In this document: positions 8,512 to 16,559 of the stretch, piece after piece | How positions within the stretch are numbered: the stretch's first letter is position 1 | How the letters are laid out: each line of letters opens with the position of its first letter | Source of the DNA: an uncultured Rhodobacterales bacterium | GTDB taxonomy: Bacteria > Pseudomonadota > Alphaproteobacteria > Rhodobacterales > Rhodobacteraceae | DNA: 47,779 bases | NCBI GenBank assembly: GCA_903845215.1 | Contig: CAIMWI010000007.1 | Coordinates: 1-47,779, forward strand | Direction of reading: 5' to 3' | Notes under the pieces: model-generated | The model's database searches: none | What the model was told of the DNA's origin: nothing | The model's input: the letters and a program-made list of their open reading frames with translations, nothing else | Program-made: the position numbers and the translations under genes

Positions 8512-9816
8512 ATGATCCCGCGCTATTCCCGCCCCGAAATGGTCGCCATCTGGTCGCCCGAAAGCCGTTTCAACATTTGGTTCCAGATCGAAGCGCACGC
8601 CTGTGACGCCATGGCCGCCAATGGCACGATCCCCAAAGCCAATGCTGCGGCGGTGTGGAAGGCCAAAGACGTCACGTTCGATGTGGCACGGATTGACGAG
8701 ATCGAGGCCGTCACCAAACACGACGTGATCGCCTTTCTAACCCATCTGGCCGAGATTGTCGGCGCGGATGAGGCGCGCTTTGTCCATCAGGGCATGACCT
8801 CTTCTGACGTTTTGGACACGACCTTCAACATCCAGCTGTGCCGCGCCGCCGATCTGCTGCTGGTGGCGATGGACCGTGTTCTGGCAGCCCTAAAGACCCG
8901 CGCCTTTGAGCATAAAAACACCCTGCGCATCGGCCGCAGTCACGGTATCCACGCCGAACCCACCACCATGGGGCTGACCTTTGCCCGCTTTTACGCCGAA
9001 ATGGCCCGTGGCCGTGCCCGCCTGATCAATGCGCGGGCCGAGGTGGCAACCGGCGCCATTTCCGGCGCTGTCGGCACCTTTGCCAACATCGACCCCTCGG
9101 TCGAAGAACACGTCTGCGCCATGATGGGCCTTGTGCCAGAGCCGATTTCCACCCAAATCATCCCGCGCGACCGTCATGCGATGTATTTCGCCACACTGGG
9201 GGTGATTGCGTCGTCGATCGAAAACGTCGCCACCGAAATTCGCCACATGCAGCGCACCGAAGTGCTTGAGGCGGAAGAGTTTTTCTCGCCCGGCCAAAAG
9301 GGCTCTTCGGCCATGCCGCACAAACGCAACCCGGTCTTGACCGAAAACCTGACCGGTCTGGCGCGACTTGTACGCTCGGCCGTCACCCCCGCGCTAGAGA
9401 ATGTGGCCCTGTGGCATGAACGCGACATTTCGCATTCTTCGGTGGAACGTGCGATTGGCCCTGACACCACCATCACGTTAGATTTCGCGCTGCACCGCTT
9501 GGCCGGTGTGATTGAAAAGCTGGTGATCTACCCTGAAAACATGCTGAAAAATATGAACCAGTTCAAAGGCTTGGTCATGTCGCAGCGCGTGCTTTTGGCT
9601 TTGACCCAAGCCGGCGTCAGCCGCGAAGACAGCTACCGTCTGGTCCAGCGCAACGCGATGAAGGTCTGGGAGGCGGGGGCCGATTTCAAAACCGAACTTC
9701 TGGGCGACCCAGAGGTGACCGCCGCGCTGACACCTGCCCAGATCGAAGAAAAATTTGATCTGGCCTATCACACCAAACATGTGGACACAATTTTTGCCCG
9801 GGTTTTTGGCCGCTGA
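8512..9816 (+). CDS. purB: adenylosuccinate lyase
   Basis: PurB removes fumarate from SAICAR and from adenylosuccinate in purine synthesis. The 434-residue protein belongs to the fumarase/aspartase superfamily. It has the substrate loop GMTSSDVLDT, the region RIGRSHGIHAEPTTMG with a catalytic His, and the signature GSSAMPHKRNP starting at G264, with the catalytic Ser in the flexible loop at 265-266. The start MIPRYSRPEMVAIW is the family N-terminus, and 19 upstream codons are excluded for that reason. It lies 72 bases after dddP on the same strand, with a hairpin in between. Confidence 0.96.
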   Translation: MIPRYSRPEMVAIWSPESRFNIWFQIEAHACDAMAANGTIPKANAAAVWKAKDVTFDVARIDEIEAVTKHDVIAFLTHLAEIVGADEARFVHQGMTSSDVLDTTFNIQLCRAADLLLVAMDRVLAALKTRAFEHKNTLRIGRSHGIHAEPTTMGLTFARFYAEMARGRARLINARAEVATGAISGAVGTFANIDPSVEEHVCAMMGLVPEPISTQIIPRDRHAMYFATLGVIASSIENVATEIRHMQRTEVLEAEEFFSPGQKGSSAMPHKRNPVLTENLTGLARLVRSAVTPALENVALWHERDISHSSVERAIGPDTTITLDFALHRLAGVIEKLVIYPENMLKNMNQFKGLVMSQRVLLALTQAGVSREDSYRLVQRNAMKVWEAGADFKTELLGDPEVTAALTPAQIEEKFDLAYHTKHVDTIFARVFGR

Positions 9817-9833
9817 GGCGACGGCTTTCGATC

Positions 9834-9848
9834 TTAACCCAGTCTTTA
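9834..9848 (+). promoter_or_regulatory. near-match to a CtrA box upstream of the FliG-like gene
   Basis: TTAA-N7-TTTA differs at one position from the CtrA full site TTAA-N7-TTAA. CtrA controls flagellar and motility genes in Rhodobacterales. The spot, 46 bases before a FliG-like gene, makes it worth recording, but a single short match is weak evidence. Confidence 0.3.
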
Positions 9849-9863
9849 CGCCATAAGACCTAA

Positions 9864-9880
9864 CGTGCTGTGTCAGCACG
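9864..9880 (+). other. dyad in the leader of the FliG-like gene
   Basis: CGTGCTG (9864-9870) and CAGCACG (9874-9880) form a perfect 7-bp stem with a 3-nt loop. It ends 13 bases before the ATG and just before the GGGGGG ribosome-binding site. It could be an operator or an RNA hairpin that limits translation. No T-run follows. Confidence 0.45.
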
Positions 9881-9893
9881 AATCGGGGGGAAA

Positions 9894-10973
9894 ATGGCCG
9901 TCAATCCACAGCCAAAGGGCAGAGTGCCGATCGCAACGGGCCTCATCTCTAAACCGCATGACGTGGATCTGGCGCAATCCTTAAGCCCAAGGCAAAAGGC
10001 TGCGATCATCGTGCGCCTGGCTTTGTCCGAAGGGGCAAGCCTAGATCTTGCCGCATTGCCAGAAGATCTCCAAACCGCCTTAGCCCATCAAATGGGCGAA
10101 ATGCGGCGTGTCTCGCGCAGCACGATGGACAGCGTGGTGCGTGAATTTTTAGCCGAACTAGATAGTCTTGGCCTGTCGTTTCCCACCGGTCTTTCCAATG
10201 CCCTGTCCTTGATGGAGGGGCATTTGTCTGACGGGGCCACCGGCCGTCTGCGGCGCCAATCTGCCGAAACCACCAGCACAGACCCGTGGCTTAGGATCAT
10301 GTCTGTTCCCGCAGATGCGCTTTTATCGGTTTTGCTGGAAGAAGGTGTCGAGGTTTGCGCCGTCATCCTGTCTAAACTGCCCGCCCAATTGGCGGCCGAG
10401 CTTTTGTCGAAAGTACCGGGCAATCGGGCGCGCCATTTGGCCTATGCCGTCTCTTTGACGGGTGATGTTTCCCCCGACACCGTGCGCCGCATCGGCGTTT
10501 CGGTGGCCGAACAATTGGACAACCGGCCGATAAAGGCCTTTAAAATCCAACCCGGCGAAAGGGTGGGTGCCATCTTAACCAGCGCACCTGCCGCGCTGCG
10601 CGACAGCCTGCTCAAAGGCCTGCAAGAGGATGACTCTCAATTTGCTGAAACGGTCGAAAAAAGCATTTTACCCTTTGAACATATCAAATCCAAACTTGCC
10701 CCCCGCGATGTGCCGGCCGTGGTTCGATTGGTTGACACGCAAATCTTGATCACAGCCTTGGCCTTCGCACGCGGCCAGCCCAAGCTAGACGCGACGGCGG
10801 AATTCCTTTTGGCCAACTTGTCCCAACGCATGGGCCAAGCGCTGCGTGAAGAGGCCGCATCGCGCGGCAAAATCAAAACAAAAGAGGGCGAAGAGGCTAT
10901 GGGCAAGATCGTGGCCGTCATCCGACAATTGGAAAGCAACGGCGAACTTGTCTTGTTGCAATCCGAGGACTAG
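9894..10973 (+). CDS. FliG-like flagellar motor switch protein, isolated copy
   Basis: FliG couples the flagellar stator to the rotor. The 359-residue protein aligns by eye with FliG along its length. The N-domain begins PRQKAAIIVRLAL. The middle includes RVGAILTSAPAALRDSLLKGL and ETVEKSILPFEHI. The C-domain includes NLSQRMGQALREEAASRGKI and EEAMGKIVAVIRQLESNGE. In the torque helix the conserved Arg (SQR) and two acidic residues (EE in place of DD) remain, but the Lys of the usual ALKGA motif is not seen. ATG 9894 follows GGGGGGAAA. No other flagellar gene is in the window. It could be the species' FliG or a divergent paralogue. Confidence 0.75.
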   Translation: MAVNPQPKGRVPIATGLISKPHDVDLAQSLSPRQKAAIIVRLALSEGASLDLAALPEDLQTALAHQMGEMRRVSRSTMDSVVREFLAELDSLGLSFPTGLSNALSLMEGHLSDGATGRLRRQSAETTSTDPWLRIMSVPADALLSVLLEEGVEVCAVILSKLPAQLAAELLSKVPGNRARHLAYAVSLTGDVSPDTVRRIGVSVAEQLDNRPIKAFKIQPGERVGAILTSAPAALRDSLLKGLQEDDSQFAETVEKSILPFEHIKSKLAPRDVPAVVRLVDTQILITALAFARGQPKLDATAEFLLANLSQRMGQALREEAASRGKIKTKEGEEAMGKIVAVIRQLESNGELVLLQSED

Positions 10974-10986
10974 GCACACCCCTTCA

Positions 10987-11006
10987 GCGCATGCCTTAAG
11001 ATGCGC
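10987..11006 (+). other. short hairpin after the FliG-like gene
   Basis: GCGCAT (10987-10992) pairs with ATGCGC (11001-11006) across 8 bases. There is no T-run. It is a weak terminator candidate between the FliG-like gene and the transporter gene. Confidence 0.3.
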
Positions 11007-11077
11007 CTGTCAGCGACCCTTGCCCTTGTGGGCCAGCACGCCTAGTCTGACTTTGGCCCCAATTCCAAGGATATCTC

Positions 11078-11959
11078 GTGTTCAAGACGGCTCTTCCCGC
11101 CACCAGCAAGGGCATAGCTTTTCTTGCAATCGCTATCTTTTTCTTCACCGCAATGGATGCTTTGGCCAAGCATTTGGTGGCCAGTTATCCCGCACTTGAA
11201 GTTGTCTGGGTGCGCAACGTCGGACAACTGGCTTTTGTGCTGATCTATCTTGGCCCCAAAATCACCACGGCTGTGCGCACAAAGCTTCCGGGCTGGCATG
11301 TTCTAAGATCGGCCACGCAACTGGGCACAACGATATTGTTTTTCACCTCGCTCAGCTACATCGGTTTGGCCGAAGCCACCGCCTTGGCCGATATCAACCC
11401 CGTGTTGATCACCTTGGGCGCGGGGCTGTTTTTGGGGGAAAAGCTTACACGCGCGCGGCTGGTTGGCGTCGGGGTGGCCATGATCGGGGCTTTGATCCTG
11501 ATCCGCCCCGGCATGGGAGTCTTTACCGCAGCGGCGTTTTTGCCTTTGGCCTGTGCCGTGTGCTATTCCGCCAATATGTTGCTGACGCGTTTGGTCGGCG
11601 CGCAGGAAAGCCCTTGGGCGTCGATGTTTTACGCAGCCCTCTTTGGGTCTATCATCACCTCAGCGCTTTTGCCCTTTTATTGGAAACCGATCGCCTTATC
11701 CGACATTGCACTGTTTGCCTTGGTGGGCGCGCTTGGGGCGATAGCGCAGTTCTTCACCATCCGCGCCTATTCACTGGCCGAGGCGGCGCTGCTTGCACCC
11801 TTTGGCTATCTGGACATGGTCTTTGCCGTGATCTGGGCGGTTGTGATTTTCAAGGCTTGGCCTGACGCCTTCACCCTGATCGGGGCGCTTGTGATCGCCA
11901 TGGCGGGTCTTTATGTCTGGCGTCAGGAAAGGGCCGGCGCGAACAAGCCGTCGGCATAG
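11078..11959 (+). CDS. EamA/DMT-family transporter, second copy
   Basis: This is a 293-residue inner-membrane protein with about ten hydrophobic segments in two EamA repeats. The first repeat carries SYIGLAEATALADINPVLITLGAGLFLGEKL and the second EAALLAPFGYLDMVFAVIWAV, each given here as a segment typical of the family. The start is GTG at 11078, placed seven bases after AAGGA. The next in-frame ATG would remove the first membrane segment. The substrate is unknown. It lies 5 bases before the lipid A acyltransferase start and is probably cotranscribed with it. It is not a close duplicate of the transporter at 794-1732. Confidence 0.87.
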   Translation: MFKTALPATSKGIAFLAIAIFFFTAMDALAKHLVASYPALEVVWVRNVGQLAFVLIYLGPKITTAVRTKLPGWHVLRSATQLGTTILFFTSLSYIGLAEATALADINPVLITLGAGLFLGEKLTRARLVGVGVAMIGALILIRPGMGVFTAAAFLPLACAVCYSANMLLTRLVGAQESPWASMFYAALFGSIITSALLPFYWKPIALSDIALFALVGALGAIAQFFTIRAYSLAEAALLAPFGYLDMVFAVIWAVVIFKAWPDAFTLIGALVIAMAGLYVWRQERAGANKPSA

Positions 11960-11964
11960 GGATC

Positions 11965-12867
11965 TTGGCCAGCAAAAGCACCGCTTCCCCCCTGACAATG
12001 CGCCTGTTTGATCTGTCTGACAGGGCGCAGAATCTTGCCATCGTGGTCTTTTTGGCCCTTTTGCGCGCCCTGCCCTATCCTTGGCGCATTGCCTTCGCGG
12101 GCTGGGCCATGCGCGTGCTGATTGCCCCTGTCGCAGGCTATGGAAAACGCGTGCGCGCGCATCTGGCCCTGGTTTGGCCCAACCTGCCCCCAAAGCAGGT
12201 TGATGCCATCACGCGCGCGGTTTGCGACAATGCCGGTCGCACCATGGCCGAGCTTTACTCGCCAAAGGCCTTCAAAGCCCTCGTCGCCAATGCCCCCATT
12301 TTGGGCGCAGGCTTGGCCCCTGTTCTGGCAGCCCAAGCCGAAGGACGCGGGGTGATCTTTGTCTCGGGCCATTTTGGCAATCACGATATCGCGCGCGCTG
12401 TCTTGGCCAGTCAGGGCAAACCCGTGGCTGCCCTGTATCGGCCGCAAACAAACCCCTATTTCGATCGCCATTTTGCCGCCACGATCCGCGCCATTTCAGA
12501 ACCCCTGTTTGCACGGGGCAGGCGTGGCTTGGCAGAACTGGTCACCCATTTGAAAGCCGGCGGGATGCTGGGGATGCTGATAGATCAGCACTTTCATTCG
12601 GGCGCGGCGCTTGATTTCTTGGGGCACCCCGCAATGACTTCCCTGTCAGCGGCGGAACTTGCGCTGAAATACAACTGCCTGTTGGTGCCCGTTTATGGCA
12701 TCCGCCAAGCCGATGGCCTGCATTTCGATCTGCTGATCGAGACCCCGATCCCGCATTCCGACCCGGTCACCATGACACAGGCGCTCAACGACTCGCTGGC
12801 CGCCCAAGTGCGTGCGCGGCCTGAACAGTGGTTTTGGGTGCATCGGCGCTGGCGCAAATCTACCTGA
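11965..12867 (+). CDS. lysophospholipid acyltransferase family protein, lipid A late acyltransferase (LpxL/HtrB type)
   Basis: Such enzymes add a secondary acyl chain to the lipid A precursor at the inner membrane. The catalytic H-X4-D motif is visible as SGHFGNHD (His136 to Asp141 counted from the TTG start). Further family features are ALYRPQTNPYFDRHF, GGMLGMLIDQHF and the C-terminal RPEQWFWVHRRWR. The proposed start is TTG at 11965, preceded by TAGGGATC. The ATG at 11998 (11 codons later) has no ribosome-binding site but cannot be excluded. The length of 300 residues is normal. The 3' end overlaps the convergent DUF1223 gene by 8 bases. Which acyl position it fills is not known. Confidence 0.85.
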   Translation: MASKSTASPLTMRLFDLSDRAQNLAIVVFLALLRALPYPWRIAFAGWAMRVLIAPVAGYGKRVRAHLALVWPNLPPKQVDAITRAVCDNAGRTMAELYSPKAFKALVANAPILGAGLAPVLAAQAEGRGVIFVSGHFGNHDIARAVLASQGKPVAALYRPQTNPYFDRHFAATIRAISEPLFARGRRGLAELVTHLKAGGMLGMLIDQHFHSGAALDFLGHPAMTSLSAAELALKYNCLLVPVYGIRQADGLHFDLLIETPIPHSDPVTMTQALNDSLAAQVRARPEQWFWVHRRWRKST

Positions 12868-13564
12868 TCTGCGCTGCCGCCAAAATCTCACCCGGCCCTG
12901 CGGCCTGCACAATCACCACAACGGCATCTGCGCCCAAGACAGGGGCCGTCAGGTGCAAAACCGAACGCCCGCCCCATTGCCCCAAACTGACCCAATCGGT
13001 GACGATATTGGCATAAGACAGAATCTGCCCGGCGTTCTCGCCCTCTGCGATCTGCACCGAGGCCAGCGGATGATACCGCACCAATTGCACCTGCACCGGT
13101 GCGGTTAAGGGGGAAATGGCTTTTGCAACGATCTCCAGCTGGTCGTCGTGCCGGATCAGATCTAATTGCACCACAGCGGGCAGACGTTGGTCATGGCGAA
13201 TGGCGCGTTCGACTTCTTCGGGGTCAGCCCCCGCCACTTGCGCGCGCCCGCCCACGATCATCTGGGGGGTATAGATCGTATTTGATCCCACCCCATGCGC
13301 GTAAGCTTTCTGGCGTGCGGTAAAAAGGGGTTGGGCGAAGTCGTCTTTCCAACCGATGTAATCCCAATAATCGACATGCAGGGCCAAGGCGATGACATCA
13401 GGATCCGCCGCCAATTTGCGCAAATAGGCATCCGCTGGCGGGCAAGAGGAACAGCCCTGCGAGGTGTAAAGCTCTACCACCGTTCCCGGCATCGCCAGAT
13501 CTGCGGCCAAAGCTTCACTTGCCATCAAAAGGCCAAAGGCGGCGCTGAGTGCCAAGTATTTCAT
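12860..13564 (-). CDS. DUF1223 family secreted thioredoxin-fold protein
   Basis: From the start MKYLALSAAFGLLMASEALA the protein has a clear signal peptide (about 20 residues), so it is probably periplasmic. The mature part opens with VVELYTSQGCSSCPPADAYL, a C-X2-C thiol site in a thioredoxin-like fold. It is followed by HVDYWDYIGWKDDFAQ and YTPQMIVGG with a cis-proline type loop, all typical of DUF1223. The function of the family is not established, and a thiol-redox role is inferred from the CXXC site. It has 234 residues. An upstream extension of 26 codons lacks a signal peptide and is rejected. Confidence 0.88.
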   Translation of the reverse strand: MKYLALSAAFGLLMASEALAADLAMPGTVVELYTSQGCSSCPPADAYLRKLAADPDVIALALHVDYWDYIGWKDDFAQPLFTARQKAYAHGVGSNTIYTPQMIVGGRAQVAGADPEEVERAIRHDQRLPAVVQLDLIRHDDQLEIVAKAISPLTAPVQVQLVRYHPLASVQIAEGENAGQILSYANIVTDWVSLGQWGGRSVLHLTAPVLGADAVVVIVQAAGPGEILAAAQIR

Positions 13565-13655
13565 CACCAGATCTCCTTGCCCACCCTCTTTAACCAATAC
13601 CGCATCGCCAAGCCAATCAAGGTTTTGCGATGCTACCAGCATCTTGGCGGGGATT

Positions 13656-13708
13656 TTGACACAATTGGATCAGAGCCTCTGGAATTTCGGCATACTATCG
13701 CATACAAT
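13656..13708 (+). promoter_or_regulatory. candidate promoter elements upstream of acnA
   Basis: The 223-base divergent spacer between the DUF1223 gene and acnA contains TTGACA at 13656-13661 and TACAAT at 13703-13708. The two are too far apart to be one promoter, so each may belong to a different imperfect promoter. A direct repeat GCATAC flanks this area. No stronger signal was seen in the spacer. Confidence 0.3.
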
Positions 13709-13787
13709 AAACCCATACCCCGATTGATTCCTTGCCCTGATTGCCATCCTGCGGCAAAAGGCGCCCAAAGACCCTTAGGAGGCCAAA

Positions 13788-16472
13788 ATGACCGTCACCG
13801 TTGGACATGACAGCGCAAAGACCCGCAAGACCCTGACATCGGGCGGCGCGTCGGTGGATTACTATTCTATCCCGGCGGCACAGGCGGCAGGTTTGGGCGA
13901 CTTTTCGCGCCTTCCGGCTGCGCTGAAAGTGGTGCTGGAAAATATGCTGCGCTTTGAAGATGGCAAGACAGTCACGCTTGATGACATCCGCGCTTTTGCC
14001 GCATGGGCAACCTTGGGTGGGCAGAACCCACGCGAGATTGCCTACCGCCCCGCGCGGGTCTTGATGCAGGATTTCACTGGCGTGCCCGCCGTGGTTGATC
14101 TGGCCGCGATGCGTGACGGAATTTTGGGGCTGAAAGGCACTGCCGCCAAGATCAACCCCTTGGTGCCCGTTGATCTGGTGATCGACCATTCGGTGATGAT
14201 TGACGAATTTGGCACACCGCGCGCCTTTCAAGCCAACGTCGACCGCGAATATGAACGCAATATGGAGCGGTATGTTTTCCTAAAATGGGGCCAAAACGCC
14301 TTTAACAACTTCCGCGTTGTGCCGCCGGGCACGGGGATTTGCCATCAGGTCAATCTGGAATATCTGGCCCAAACCGTCTGGACAGACAAAGACCAGCACG
14401 GCCACGATATCGCCTATCCCGACACGCTGGTGGGCACGGACAGCCACACCACCATGGTCAATGGACTGGCCGTTCTGGGCTGGGGTGTGGGCGGGATCGA
14501 GGCCGAGGCCGCGATGCTGGGCCAACCCGTTTCCATGCTTATCCCCGAAGTGGTGGGCTTTAAGCTGACAGGTGCCATGGTTGAAGGCACAACTGCCACC
14601 GATCTGGTGCTGAAAGTTGTGCAAATGCTGCGCAAACACGGCGTGGTGAACAAGTTCGTGGAATTTTACGGCGAGGGTCTAGACCACCTGCCACTCGCCG
14701 ACCGTGCCACCATTGCCAACATGGCCCCCGAATATGGCGCGACCTGTGGCTTTTTCCCGATTGACGGCGAGACAATCCGCTACCTGCGCGGCACCGGCCG
14801 CGATGAGGGGCGCATCGCACTGGTCGAGGCCTATGCCAAAGCCAACGGCATGTGGCGCGGGGATGATTATGCGCCCATCTACACCTCGACCCTGCATCTG
14901 GACATGGGCACGATCGTGCCCGCCATCTCTGGCCCCAAACGCCCGCAAGATTTCGTGGCGCTGACCGAGGCGAAAGCCTCTTTCGCGCGCGAGATGGACA
15001 CATCGTTCAAACGCCCGCAGGGGGCTAATGTGGCTGTAAAGGGCCATGATTACACCATGTCGTCGGGCAAGGTTGTGATCGCGTCGATCACGTCTTGCAC
15101 CAACACCTCGAACCCTTACGTCATGATCGGCGCAGGGCTTGTTGCGCGCAAAGCGCGGGCCTTGGGGCTGACGGCCAAGCCTTGGGTGAAAACCTCGCTC
15201 GCCCCGGGAAGCCAAGTCGTCAGCGAATATCTGAACGCGGCGGGCCTGCAAGAAGATCTGGATGCTGTGGGCTTTAACCTTGTGGGCTACGGCTGCACCA
15301 CCTGCATCGGCAATTCCGGCCCGCTGGATCCGGCGATTTCGGCCGCGATTGCCGAGGGAGATCTGGTCGCCACTGCCGTTTTGTCGGGCAACCGCAACTT
15401 TGAAGGGCGCATTTCGCCCGACGTGCGCGCCAACTACCTCGCCTCGCCGCCCTTGGTTGTGGCCTATGCTTTGGCAGGCGACTTGAATATCGACCTGACA
15501 ACCGAGCCTTTGGGCATGGGAACCGATGGCCCCGTGTATCTCAAAGACATTTGGCCAACGACCAAAGAGGTCGCCGATCTGGTCGACGCCACCGTCACCC
15601 GTGCGGCGTTTTTGAAGAAATACGCCGATGTCTTCAAAGGCGATGCCAAGTGGCAAGCGGTCAAGGTCACCGATTCGGAAACCTATGATTGGCCCGCAAC
15701 CTCGACCTATATCCAAAACCCGCCCTATTTCCGCGGCATGTCGCAAACACCGGGCGTGATCAACAACATCACAGGCGCGCGGGTTCTGGCGGTTTTGGGC
15801 GATATGATCACCACCGACCACATCTCGCCCGCAGGGTCGTTCAAGGCCACGACCCCCGCCGGCAAGTATCTGACAGACCGGCAAGTGCCAGTGGCTGACT
15901 TTAACTCTTACGGCGCTCGGCGTGGCAACCACGAAGTGATGATGCGCGGCACTTTTGCCAATATTCGCATCAAGAATGAAATGCTCGACGGGGTCGAGGG
16001 TGGCTATTCCAAAGGGCCCGATGGGGGGCAAACCTCGATCTATGACGCCTCGATGGCCTATCAGGCCGCGGGAACGCCCTTGGTGATCTTTGGCGGCATC
16101 GAATACGGCGCAGGGTCGTCGCGCGATTGGGCCGCCAAGGGCACAGCGTTGTTGGGCGTCAAGGCGGTGATTGCGGAAAGCTTTGAACGTATCCACCGCT
16201 CGAACCTTGTTGGCATGGGGGTTATTCCGTTCGAATTCACCGGCGGACAAACCCGCAAATCATTGGGCCTGACGGGGGACGAGCGTGTCGATATCGCGGG
16301 GCTAGAGGGCGATATCAAACCGCTGTCCACCGTGCCCTGCACCATCACCTATGCCGATGGCAAGGTTGTCACGATCCAGATCAAATGCCGCATCGATACC
16401 GAGATCGAGATTGACTATGTCCGCCACGGCGGCGTGCTGCATTATGTGTTGCGCGATCTGGCCAAGACCTAA
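13788..16472 (+). CDS. acnA: aconitate hydratase A
   Basis: Aconitase interconverts citrate and isocitrate in the TCA cycle with a [4Fe-4S] cluster. The 894-residue length fits AcnA/IRP-type enzymes. Cluster cysteines are visible as Cys437 (SITSCTNTSNP) and Cys503/Cys506 (YGCTTCIGNSGP). The N-terminal domain has DLVIDHSVMID and GTDSHTTMVNGLAVLGWGVGG. The swivel domain has ILVFGG-like VIFGGIEYGAGSSRDWAAKG with the active-site serine region. A perfect AGGAGG at 13777-13782 sets the start. It is monocistronic with a strong terminator. AcnA-type proteins can also bind RNA when iron is low, but nothing here shows that. Confidence 0.97.
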   Translation: MTVTVGHDSAKTRKTLTSGGASVDYYSIPAAQAAGLGDFSRLPAALKVVLENMLRFEDGKTVTLDDIRAFAAWATLGGQNPREIAYRPARVLMQDFTGVPAVVDLAAMRDGILGLKGTAAKINPLVPVDLVIDHSVMIDEFGTPRAFQANVDREYERNMERYVFLKWGQNAFNNFRVVPPGTGICHQVNLEYLAQTVWTDKDQHGHDIAYPDTLVGTDSHTTMVNGLAVLGWGVGGIEAEAAMLGQPVSMLIPEVVGFKLTGAMVEGTTATDLVLKVVQMLRKHGVVNKFVEFYGEGLDHLPLADRATIANMAPEYGATCGFFPIDGETIRYLRGTGRDEGRIALVEAYAKANGMWRGDDYAPIYTSTLHLDMGTIVPAISGPKRPQDFVALTEAKASFAREMDTSFKRPQGANVAVKGHDYTMSSGKVVIASITSCTNTSNPYVMIGAGLVARKARALGLTAKPWVKTSLAPGSQVVSEYLNAAGLQEDLDAVGFNLVGYGCTTCIGNSGPLDPAISAAIAEGDLVATAVLSGNRNFEGRISPDVRANYLASPPLVVAYALAGDLNIDLTTEPLGMGTDGPVYLKDIWPTTKEVADLVDATVTRAAFLKKYADVFKGDAKWQAVKVTDSETYDWPATSTYIQNPPYFRGMSQTPGVINNITGARVLAVLGDMITTDHISPAGSFKATTPAGKYLTDRQVPVADFNSYGARRGNHEVMMRGTFANIRIKNEMLDGVEGGYSKGPDGGQTSIYDASMAYQAAGTPLVIFGGIEYGAGSSRDWAAKGTALLGVKAVIAESFERIHRSNLVGMGVIPFEFTGGQTRKSLGLTGDERVDIAGLEGDIKPLSTVPCTITYADGKVVTIQIKCRIDTEIEIDYVRHGGVLHYVLRDLAKT

Positions 16473-16490
16473 GATCAAGCTTTGAAACGA

Positions 16491-16524
16491 CAAAAGGGCG
16501 GCACCCCTGCGTGCCGCCCTTTTG
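16491..16524. terminator. bidirectional terminator after acnA
   Basis: CAAAAGGGCGGCAC (16491-16504) pairs perfectly with GTGCCGCCCTTTTG (16511-16524) around a 6-nt loop, a 14-bp stem with A- and T-runs built into its foot. It serves acnA (rightward) and the monooxygenase gene (leftward). Confidence 0.92.
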
Positions 16525-16559
16525 CTTTAGGCCCCCCCACCCTTTTGCTTTAGGCCCCC
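16517..16559. repeat. 20-bp tandem duplication at the acnA terminator
   Basis: The 20 bases at 16517-16536 recur exactly at 16540-16559, a 23-base period. The unit runs from CCCTTTTG through CTTTAGG into a C-run. The first copy includes the 3' arm of the terminator. The second holds the stop codon of the convergent monooxygenase gene (16550-16552). It looks like a recent slip or duplication. Confidence 0.85.

Noticed and set aside
7657..8721. 354-codon open frame antisense to dddP and purB
   Set aside because: It overlaps two confirmed genes completely, crosses their junction and has shadow-type composition.
11078..11959. Duplication of the EamA transporter at 794-1732
   Set aside because: Both are EamA proteins, but their sequences differ throughout. 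This is family membership and not a recent copy.
14679..16250. 523-codon open frame antisense to acnA
   Set aside because: The long frame comes from the GC bias of aconitase codons. The protein has no recognisable domain and the acnA cluster cysteines prove the other strand.
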